DNA of 64,000 nt from Neoarius graeffei. Lineage: Eukaryota; Chordata; Actinopteri; Siluriformes; Ariidae. Numbering within the stretch: position 1 is the first letter of the stretch; the number at the start of each line of letters is the position of its first letter. Positions 42,126 to 52,900 of this stretch are shown here, piece after piece. The position numbers and the translations under genes were made by a program. The stretch spans positions 36,679,198-36,743,197 of the forward strand of contig NC_083577.1 in NCBI RefSeq assembly GCF_027579695.1, in the 5' to 3' direction. A model generated the notes under the pieces. That model saw only the letters and a program-made list of their open reading frames with translations. It searched no databases and was not told the DNA's origin.

Positions 42126-42440
42126 TGTAGCGAGAATCGCGTGTGGGTGGAGCACAGAGGACGGCAGGACAGAGTAAAATTCAATGACTTTTTATTTGCT
42201 CTTTTCAGACGCATACACCAATCTCTCAGCCACGCGCGCACACACACACACAAGTCGTCTGGCTGGGGAGAGAGCTCCCTTCCGCTCTCCCTCTCCCTCC
42301 TTAAGTAGAGGGCGGTTTACTGGGGAAAACACACACAAACACAGGTTAATTACCCTCAGGTGAAGCGATTCTGCCACTTACCTTCCCCGACTCCGCCCTC
42401 CTGTCACAGACCGGAGCTTGACCACGCCCCCGCTGCCACA
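42126..42440 (-). repeat. 5' LTR of Gmr1-like copy C
   Basis: Partner of 37466-37796; contains the tatttaag-like promoter region (ctacttaagg on the minus strand) and ends at the primer-binding site. Confidence 0.92.
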
Positions 42441-43469
42441 GTATTGTCTTGCTTGAAAGAAGGAAGGCTTTCCCTGAAATAGATTTTGTCTGGATGGCAG
42501 CATATTGCGCTGAAACATATATCATTCAGCATTAATGATGCCTTCCCAGATGTACAAGCTACCCATGTCATGTGAACTAATGCACCCTCATACCATCACA
42601 GACGCTGGCTTTTGAACTGTGCACTGATAAGTCGGATGGTCTCTCTCCTCTTTAGTCTGGAGGATGTGGTGTTCATGATTTCTAAAAATAATTTCTACTT
42701 TAATTTGTCAGACCTCGGGACAATTTTCCCCTCCGCCTCAGTCCACCATAAAAGAGCTCAGGCCCAGAGAAGGTGGCAGTGTTTCTGGATATTGGTTATA
42801 TCTGGTTTTAACTTGCATTTGTGGATGCAGCAATGAACTGTTACTTTTCTGAAGTGATCCTGAGCCCATATAGTGATTTCCATGACAGACACGTGTCTGC
42901 TTTTAATGCAGTGTCGCCTGAGGGCCTGAAGATCACAGGCATCCAATGTCAGTTTTCAGCCTCGTCTCTTGCATACAGAGATTTCTCCAGACTCTCTGAA
43001 TCTTTAATGATATTATGTACCATAGGTGATGTGATTCCCAAATTCTTTGCAATTTTACATTGAACAATGTTATTCTTAAATTGTTGTGCTGTTCGCCCAC
43101 ACAGTCTTTCACAGAGCAGTGAACCCCTCACCATTTTTACTCCTGAGAGACTTGGCCTCTCTGGGATGCTTTTTTTATACTCAATCATGTTACTGACCTG
43201 TTGCCAATTAACCAAATTAGTTTTTTAGCATTACACAACTTTTTCACTCTTTTGTTGCCCCGTCCCAATTTTCTTTTAAATTGTATTGCTGACATCAAGT
43301 TCAAAATGAGCATATATTTAAAAAAATATCCCCAGTTTCAACATTTAATATGTTGTCATTGTACCATTTTCTTATATAGGGTTTCCATGATTTGCAAATT
43401 ATCACATTGTTTTAATTTACAGTTTACACGGAGTCCCAACCTTTTTTTTTTTTTTTGGAACTGGGGTTA

Positions 43470-43903
43470 AAAGCATTTCTATTCTTTGTCCAGAAATTTG
43501 GTACAAATATGGTTTTATTTTGGAGCTTAATAAGGGAATATTTACAATGGCTTACTGGAACAAACCACTGACACAAAAGTGCATCATAGTATTCATAGAA
43601 CATTAATGAACTTGAAATTTATTCCATGGACAAGGCTGCCAAGTATACAGTAACATCACACAATGGAATTATACATTTCAGAGACAAAGTAAAGATATTT
43701 ATTTCTTAAAATTAAGTACACAGTTTAAATTGGACTGAATGAAGTCAAACTATACTATGACAATAATATAAATATTGACAAATACTACAACATCTTACAA
43801 ATCACAAATATGTATGTAAAAATAGTCACTCATGCATTTATGGCTCTGTGTGTGTGTGTTGGGAGGAGAAGAGAGGGGAAGGTCAGGGGGGTTGTGTACA
43901 TGT
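43470..43903 (-). other. srpx: Probable srpx 3' untranslated region and flank
   Basis: Minus-strand AATAAA signals occur at 43703-43698 and 43623-43618, about 200 and 280 bases after the stop. A short GT run lies near 43850. No other gene is seen. Confidence 0.55.
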
Positions 43904-44081
43904 CTAACAGCCTTGACCTGCTTCTTTCTGCAGAAGGGCCTCTTCAGTGCGCAGCGGGAAAGTGTCAATGACCGTGAAAATCTCTGCTGCTGTGACTGGA
44001 TATGTATAGCGCTGTTTGTCCACTCCCTGTTTGTCCAGCAGTACCAGATTAAAAGAATTCTGAGACAGCTGCAGCAGCATT
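43904..44081 (-). CDS. srpx: srpx exon 10 (C-terminal end and stop)
   Basis: 178 bp. [19 protein letters not shown] through [19 protein letters not shown], final Cys and TAG at 43906-43904. Confidence 0.95.
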
Positions 44082-46957
44082 CTGTACAACACACACATAC
44101 AATGCTCATGTGGAAGTTCTGAACACTTTGAAGACAGTGCTGATTTCAAAGTCTACGAAAAGAAACACATGATTAATTTAAGCAACATGGCACAAAATTA
44201 CCTTCTGCCAAATCACAACCATGCTGATAAAACATTGTTGTGAGTGTGATAACAGTTCTATACGCAAGAAACTGACATTTCAAACGTGTCCAAATATTGT
44301 TTTTTGCTACGAAAATGGTTCTCAGAGAAGCAACAGCTGGAGAGAATGGTGTGTGCTGCCATACAAAACACAGACTGACGGACAGCCCATAGCAAGTGTA
44401 TGGTTTCAATGTAATGAACTATTGCTAGAATTGAATTTTATGTTGTGAACACAGACAAGCAGAGTGTTACAAACGGTGAAATGTACCAGTGCTGTCACAC
44501 AAAATACCAGCACTCTTGGAATACTGCTTATGCAATCAACTTTGTGGATCAGAACTAACTGTTGTGTGATTACCCGTGCATCTCAAACAATTAGAATAGT
44601 GTGGAAAAAGTTCAATATTTTCCTTCACTTATTTAAGAAAGTTAAACTTTAATATATCTCAACTCATTATATGTAAACTAAAATGTTTCAAGCATTTTTC
44701 GATTTTAATTTTGATAATTATGGCCTACAGTACAAAGAATTAAACATCATCTCAAAATATTAGAATATTTTATTTTGAATGTGAGTGAAACAGTATAAAT
44801 GCCATGCATCTCTCAGTCTAGTTCAGTACACGCAGCCACAATCATGGGGAAGACTGTTGACTTGACAGTTGTCCAGAAGATGATCATCAACACCCTCCAC
44901 AAGGAGAGTGAGCCACTATAGGTCATTGCTGAAAAGGCTGGCTGGAAAAGGTGCACAAGCAGCAGGGATGACCACAGCCTTGGGAGGATGGTCAAGAAAA
45001 GTCAATTCAGGAACTTGGAAGAGCTTCACAAGGAGTGGACTGAGGCTGGTCTCAATGCATCAAGAGCCACCATGCACAGATGTCTTACCTGGGCTAAGGA
45101 GAGAAAGAACTGGACTGTTGCTCAATGGTCCAAAGTCCTCTTTTCAGATAAAAGTAAATTTTGCATTTCATTTAGAATTCAAGATCCTAGGGTCTGGAGG
45201 AAGAGTGGAGAGGCACAGAATCTGAGGTGTTTGAAGTCCAGTGTGAAGTTTCCGCAGTCTGTGATGATTTGGGATGCCATGTCATCTGCTGGTGTTGGTC
45301 CACTGTGTTTTATCAAATCCAAAGTCAACACATCTGTCTACCAGGAGATTTTAGAGCACTTTATGCTTCTATCTACTGACAAGCTTTATGGAGATACCGA
45401 TTTCCTTTTCCAGCAGGACTTAGCACCTGCCTACTGTGCCAAAACTACTACCAAATGGTTTGCTGACCACAATATTTCTGTGCTTGTTTGGCCAGCCAAC
45501 TTGTCTGACCTGAACCCCAGACAGAATCTATAGGTTATTGTCAAGAGGAAGATGAGAAACACCCGACCCAAAAATACAGATGAGCTGAAGGCCGCTATCA
45601 AAGCAACCTGGGCTTCAATAACACTTCAGCAGTGCCACAGGCTGATCACCTCCATGCCATGCCGCATTGATGCAGTAATTCATGGTAAAGGAGCCCCAAC
45701 CAAGTATCGAGTGTATAATTGAACATACTTGTCAGAAGTTGGATATTTCTGGAATGTAAACCCTTTTTTGATTGATCTTAGGAAATATTCTAATAATTTG
45801 AGATACTGGATTTCTGAGTTCCATGCACTATAAGCCATAATCATCTAAATTAAAACAAAAAAGCCTTGAAATATCACTTTACATGTAATGACAGGCCTTT
45901 CAATTACATGAAACCTGCGACGGATAACGTTGTAGGGGCCCAAATTAAAAAGGAGCCCAAATTAAGGTCAAGCGCCCTAAATATGCTACCAAAAGTAAAA
46001 AACAAACAACCCCCCCCCCCCCCCCAAAATGTTGATTAAATAAACTTGGCTGCATAAAATCCAATGTCTTGACTTTCTTCTTTAAAAACACCGAAATTAG
46101 TGAGACTTAGCATGTATTTCTTGTAAATGATGCGAAATTCGCACCATTCCCATGTTGTTCCGTGTTCGTCGAACTAGCCGCAAGCCTCACGCAGAGCACA
46201 AATTCTCCAACGGCGATCGGCACACCATGATTTCGTGGAGGAGCGAGACTCGTGTACCAATGACCAGAGCGGGATTTCCACATTAGGTAAAGCTGCTGCT
46301 TCTTTTATGGTGGTTGGCAAACAGCTTTTAGGTGCATTACCACCACCTTCTGGACTGGAGTGTGAACCAGAATGTTTACTACCCTATTGTGCTAAATTTT
46401 CCAAATAATTCCTGTATCATTTTAAAACCTAAAAATAGCCCTATATCCCACATTATCTGACCTCAACTGCAATATCTCTCCGATACCTAGAGTCATATGA
46501 TTTATTCAGTCTTTTACCTGATTTAAAAGAGAGCTATTCAGGACACAACTGTGTCTATTTAAGATACAGCTTGCATCTTAAATCCACACAGTTGTGTAAG
46601 TGTGGGTGGAATCAGTAACTTGGAGCTTGGTCCTCTTGTTGATAGTCTTAGACACTGGCCTTTCATTTAAACTAAGATCTTTTACCTGACTACATACTGT
46701 GAATTGCACTGTCGATTCTTGTGATGTGACTGAAAAACCTTTTGCGTCACAGGCCTGCTACAGATTCGTCTCTTTGATGGCATACAGTACAGAACTTGCT
46801 TTTTCATTCCCAGGCTCCTTTCCTCCAGGCTCTCCTCAGGCCCCAACACATCTTTTAAATACTAACTAACTGTATTCTACTTATTTTTGTCATGCACATC
46901 AAGAGGGATTAATGCTGTAGACACTTTGCAATAAAGGTAAAAATAACATTCATAGAT

Positions 46958-46988
<31 letters not shown>

Positions 46989-49900
46989 TAACTTTGTAGC
47001 TAAAAAAAAAAGCAGCAGCAGGTTTAAACACAGAGCGCTGGGAAAACAGCACTTTGCATGTGCAGAAAAGCCCAAATTACCCTGTATCACGATGGAAAAA
47101 GCCCAAATTCAGAAATACAGGTTGTAGCCCAAATTATGTAATTGAAAGGCCTGAATGAATCAAATAGATGAAAGTTTACCCTTTTGAATTAAATTATGAA
47201 AAAAATGTACTTTTCACGATATTCTAATTGTTTGAGATGCACTAGTAAGTTTGAACATCAGGAAAACTAATTTCTAAGAAAGTGAGTACCAGTTGCAAAT
47301 GAGCTGCTGCTATCCAAAAGAGTTTGAAGCCATTTTCACACTTAAGTTTTTTTCCAGGCTCGGGGTCAATACATTTGGTCATGTGCAATAGCTGTTTTTG
47401 AGCTCGGGAACAGTCCAGAAAACCATTTCTTGATCCTTGTACTTCCATCTGTGCTGCAATCCACATCAAGTGCAAAAGCTATGAGCTCTCTGCGCTGCAT
47501 GCCACATAATGTTATAGGTTCAACTTATGTTGTTTTGTATTTTAAGTTTCATTCTTGTAGGGAAAGGGTTGATATGGTCAGCAGAGAAAGGCTTTATTGT
47601 CAGTAAGGCCTTTTTGATGCATACTGTATATCAGGCTCATTGGACTGGAGCACTGTAATTAGTTTACCTTTGTGGTGCAAGCGCTTGCACTAAAGAGCAT
47701 CATGAAAAATGTATAAAATTGATCTCTAACATTCTTGTATGAGTATGGCTCTTTGTTTACAGCTATTCCTGTACAATGGCATGGCATGCATCCAAAGAGT
47801 GCTGTTCATCACCAGTAGAGTGTTGGTACCAAAAGAAAATAATCTTTTCAAAAATCAGCAAGTTTGAACCTGGTACCTACCATTTTGCAAATCTGCAAAA
47901 GATTTCAGAAGGAACCGCATGTGAAAGTAAACCACTCCACCAAAATCCCCTTCTCCAAATTACACCAGAACTGGTTCTGGGTGGGGAAATATTCAGACCA
48001 ATTGTGCTATTCTTTGTGAGATCTCAGTATTGTATGCCCAATTTTGAGGCATATTTGACACTACATGAATTAGTTTCCTGTTCAATTCTTTTTTGCCACC
48101 TAGGAACCCTTGTTCATGATATTTATTGTTAGGGGAGAGCATACCTGAGTTGTAGGGCCAGTCCTGGAGAGATGAGTTGGTATCTAATGCGTCCTATTTG
48201 AGCTGGAAACCTTCCTACTAGTTCAATCACAGTCACATGTCTTAAGTCCAAGCCACATTGTGCTTGCTGAAACACACATATTTATACACTACATCACATC
48301 ATTTTTAAGTAGTATATTTCAGTAATCTGTAAGGTTGCCCCACAGGGCACAGACATGATGTGAAGAAAAAAGATCCATTACCTGTAAATTAGTGATTTGG
48401 AATCTGTAGTAATGGTTGGCCGCTGTGGGGGTGGAGATTATAAGCAGACGACGTTTCTCATAGAACTGGTCTAGTAGTTGTGCAGCAGATCGCACTCCAA
48501 CATTAATGTTCATGGCTGTAATTAATAACAGGTAAGGAGAAATAATTGAACAATAGTGTTTTTGTTGTCATTGTCTTGTTAAATGTCAATTTGCAATATT
48601 ACTATCCTCTATTAATATGTAATCCATTTTGCAGCTTACTGGTTAACTTGTGCACATCCTGCATCTTCTGTTGTAATGAAAAAACAAAGAAGGGATGGAA
48701 TCTACCAGAATGCTTTTCAATAACCGGTCAGTCAAAGCACTACTCTATGGTGAACTTGCAGAAGGTTCCAGAAAGATCGGTTGCCCTTTTCTTACAACCC
48801 CGATTCCAAAAAAGTTGGGACAAAGTACAAATTGTAAATAAAAACGGAATGCAACAATGTGGAAGTTTCAAAATTCCATATTTTATTCAGAATAGAACAT
48901 AGATGACATATCAAATGTTTAAACTGAGAAAATGTATCATTTAAAGAGAAAAATTAGGTGATTTTAAATTTCATGACAACAACACATCTCAAAAAAGTTG
49001 GGACAAGACCATGTTTACCACTGTGAGACATCCCCTTTTCTCTTTACAACAGTCTGTAAACGTCTGGGGACTGAGGAGACAAGTTGCTCAAGTTTAGGGA
49101 TAGGAATGTTAACCCATTCTTGTCTAATGTAGGATTCTAGTTGCTCAACTGTCTTGGGTCTTTTTTGTCGTATCTTCCATTTTATGATGCGCCAAATGTT
49201 TTCTATGGGTGAAAGATCTGGACTGCAGGCTGGCCAGTTCAGTACCCGGACCCTTCTTCTATGCAGCCATGATGCTGTAATTGATGCAGTATGTGGTTTG
49301 GCATTGTCATGTTGGAAAATGCAAGGTCTTCCCTGAAAGAGACGTCGTCTGGATGGGAGCAAATGTTGCTCTAGAACCTGGATATACCTTTCAGCATTGA
49401 TGGTGTCTTTCCAGATGTGTAAGCTGCCCATGCCACACGCACTAACGCAACCCCATACCATCAGAGATGCAGGCTTCTGAACTGAGCGCTGATAACAACT
49501 TGGGTCGTCCTTCTCCTCTTTAGTCCGAATGACACGGCGTCCCTGATTTCCATAAAGAACTTCAAATTTTGATTCATCTGACCACAGAACAGTTTTCCAC
49601 TTTGCCACAGTCCATTTTAAATGAGCCTTGGCCCAGAGAAGACGTCTGCGCTTCTGGATCATGTTTAGATACGGCTTCTTCTTTGAACTATAGAGTTTTA
49701 GCTGGCAACAGCGGATGGCACGGTGAATTGTGTTCACAGATAATGTTCTCTGGAAATATTCCTGAGCCCATTTTGTGATTTCCAATACAGAAGCATGCCT
49801 GTATGTGATCCAGTGCCGTCTAAGGGCCCGAAGATCACGGGCACCCAGTATGGTTTTCCGGCCTTGACCCTTACGCACAGAGATTCTTCCAGATTCTCTG

Positions 49901-52900
49901 AATCTTTTGATGATATTATGCACTGTAGATGATGATATGTTCAAACTCTTTGCAATTTTACACTGTCGAACTCCTTTCTGATATTGCTCCACTATTTGTC
50001 GGCACAGAATTAGGGGGATTGGTGATCCTCTTCCCATCTTTACTTCTGAGAGCCGCTGCCACTCCAAGATGCTCTTTTTATACCCAGTCATGTTAATGAC
50101 CTATTGACAATTGACCTAATGAGTTGCAATTTGGTCCTCCAGCTGTTCCTTTTTTGTACCTTTAACTTTTCCAGCCTCTTATTGCCCCTGTCCCAACTTT
50201 TTTGAGATGTGTTGCTGTCATGAAATTTCAAATGAGCCAATATTTGGCATGAAATTTCAAAATGTCTCACTTTCGACATTTGATATGTTGTCTATGTTCT
50301 ATTGTGAATACAATATCAGTTTTTGAGATTTGTAAATTATTGCATTCCGTTTTTATTTACAATTTGTACTTTGTCCCAACTTTTTTGGAATCGGGGTTGT
50401 AGATACAAAGATATTATCAAGGATATCCTGAGACGTGGTGATGCACTGCACACATGGAAGGATACTGTAACTAAGAGGTCAGAATGGCGGAAGTGCACAT
50501 ATGCAAAAAGATAGACATTGACAGAAAGGAAGTTAACAAAAGAAGAAGAGTCAAGCGTCACGAGAAGAGAGCTTTGATAGGAAAGGACATCAAGTGAATT
50601 ATTTAATGAATTGTCTATCACTGATAGATCAACTGACTCATCATGATTGCATAGCTATAGCTGTTACTTACATGAGTATTTACCACATCTCTTGACATTC
50701 CTCTTGTAATTTGTGTTTACCCATATCGGATCGAAGGTGTATTGTGCTTTTCAATAAAAGAAAAAGTATCAGGATCTCAGGCTTTTTAATAGTCATGAAT
50801 TTTTTTCCCTTTTCTAGCAAATGTCTTTCTGATATCACTGGTCTACAGCCAAAATGCTTCTGAAATAAATGTGACCCCTCACCGAATCCAGGGACACATG
50901 TCGGCCGAAACGAATCCGAGATAATCGCAAAAGAAGCATTTTTTTTTTTTTCAAAATTTGTGATTTTTGTTTTTTTCCATCATGTGCAAGTTGAGATCTT
51001 GAAGAATGCAATCAGTATTTCAGATAATAGATTGTTTTGTTGGAAAAGCATACATTTTTTGCTGCAAATTGTCTCGTTTTTGTCAGGACTGTAGCCTGCT
51101 GGGGGGTGTGGGTAAATTACCATACGGGCCATTCACATGATGATTTAAGTCTTTTGTTTTTTTTTCGCGAATCAGCTGTATGATGCGAGTTGAGCGCATG
51201 GCTACTTAACCTGCATAGAGGCGTGTGATTTCACTATGGAATGAGCAAGTTAAACAGAGCGCAGAGGAGCTGAAACACCGCGAAGCAAACAGACACACGG
51301 TATTTACATCGGAGATAACCATTTCTAGCAAAAAAAAAAACAAACGCAACCTCGTTTTCCAGATTGAATGGAATACTTGAATGATCAGATGATACACGGA
51401 CCGTTCTAGGACTACATTCCATCGGAGGCATTGGTGTGTGCAAGGCGCCGTTTCTCTTTCTGATGGGGTAAGTTTATTAATCTAAGGCTGTGTGGTTATT
51501 TTTGCATGTAATGGAGAGTGTTGCGGTTTGGTTAAGCCTAGGTCACAACCGGACGTATGATTTTTTGGTCGTGCGATTTTTGGCGTTTCCCAAATCGCTG
51601 CGGTTTTTTTTGTTCATGGAGAAAGACGCCCGTTGGCCGTAAGTTTGTCTTGCAACCTGAAAAAAACGTAAGTGCCCGTAGAGTTTGTTTGACATGACAA
51701 CGAACCTCTGCGGCCGGTCTGCGGCTCGAAAATCAGCACATCACACGCGCGCTCTCGTGCGTTTCATGCGCGCTCTCGTGCATTTCATGCGCGCTCTCCG
51801 TGCGTTTCTTGCGTTTTTTGCATGTGGACCGGCCGTAGGAGCACGTACGGCCGGTTGTGACCGAGGCTTTACATGAAACTAGCGTTGTGTTAGTTGTGTC
51901 ATCATTGTGCTATCTTTCTTTCTTATGGTGTGAGTAATTTTTCAACCACAAAACGTTAAAGTATACTTTAGGACTTATTTTTGTACTTCATAATTGTGTT
52001 GGGCATACTTTGCATGGAAGGAAAATTGACGTGGTGATCTTTGTTTACATGAAAGTAGCATTGTGCTAGCTAGTAGGGGGTAGAGCTTTCCTTAATATCA
52101 TGCAAATGAGCACCATTATGTGCCCGCCCTACACCCAGAGTAGCTGAGATGGAAAACTTTGAGGGCGATTTTCTCCCTTTTCTGTTTTAAGAAGTATACA
52201 CTTTCAAAAGGCCACACATTCTTCAAATATTGTCAGATCTCCACATGGAAGGCATCGTTGGAAAGCCTAGAAACTGTACTTTCTGAATCTGTCAATAACT
52301 CAAAATGCCCCCGGGCAGACATGTGTCCCTGGATTCTGTTTTCTGACACAAATATAGTCAAACTTTACTAATTCTGGGTTGCTGAGAACGAAAATGAAAC
52401 TTAAAATTGTTCACTGGTTTTAGTTTTCAAGATTGGCTCTATGAATAAATCTGTGATTAGGTTTGGATAGTACGTACTTTTTTGGCAAAACAATGAATGA
52501 TGCAATCTGAAGCTGGTACTGCATCATACATGATATGTTATTCCTAGAAGTCACTGATAATGCAATCATAAGTCAACTTACATCACTCTGCTGAACAAAT
52601 TGCACTATATCAGCTCAAAAAACAAACAAAAAAAAACATACAGTGCTATGCACTCGAGATTAAGTCTTTGCTTGACAAGACATGCTCCGTGTCATGAATA
52701 CAAGAGACAAGCTGCCAAAAAGCCCTGAGTACACACTGAATAAGGACTAAACCTATTCAGTACTTTTACATAATTAATTTTTTGCCATTTGGTTCATAAT
52801 GCATTTTATTTATATAAACTTTTAGCTGATTTTCTAGTGTTACATAAAGCAAACAGGTGAAATATCATGTAAACCAACCATAAACACCATGAAGAGATCT

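Larger units (their letters stand above)
37466..42440 (-). mobile_element. Gmr1-like LTR retrotransposon, copy C (nearly complete)
   Basis: LTRs 37466-37796 (331 bp) and 42126-42440 (315 bp; the length difference is mostly the CA microsatellite). 5-bp duplication gtatt at 37461-37465 and 42441-42445. Primer-binding-like TGGTGCCGAAACCTGGGA follows the 5' LTR and a purine tract precedes the 3' LTR. One reading frame spans gag to RNase H. Confidence 0.95.
37125..43469 (-). mobile_element. Degenerate Tc1 element split by Gmr1-like copy C
   Basis: The outer pieces 37125-37465 and 42446-43469 match the family of the intact element at 48795-50399 (inner repeat ttcaaaaaagttgggaca at about 37146-37163; end cggagtcccaacc...ctggggtt). 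Transposase traces on the minus strand include YKKSIPERPSLSGVKM and QCKIAKNLGITSPMVHNII. The outer left repeat is missing. The reading frame is broken in many places. Confidence 0.85.
44576..47242 (+). mobile_element. Tc1-like transposon in srpx intron 9, split by a hAT-like element
   Basis: Ends gtgcatctcaaacaattaga (44576) and the inverted tctaattgtttgagatgcac (to 47242), with TA after the right end. It carries a decayed transposase and the insertion at 45892-47153. Confidence 0.9.

Noticed and set aside
47242..47475. 77-codon minus-strand frame in srpx intron 9
   Set aside because: It begins at a Tc1 end, has no splice sites in phase with the srpx exons, and resembles no known domain.
48319..48513. 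Free-standing small protein starting [12 protein letters not shown]
   Set aside because: The apparent start Met is internal to srpx exon 8. The sequence after the donor site at 48381 is intron.
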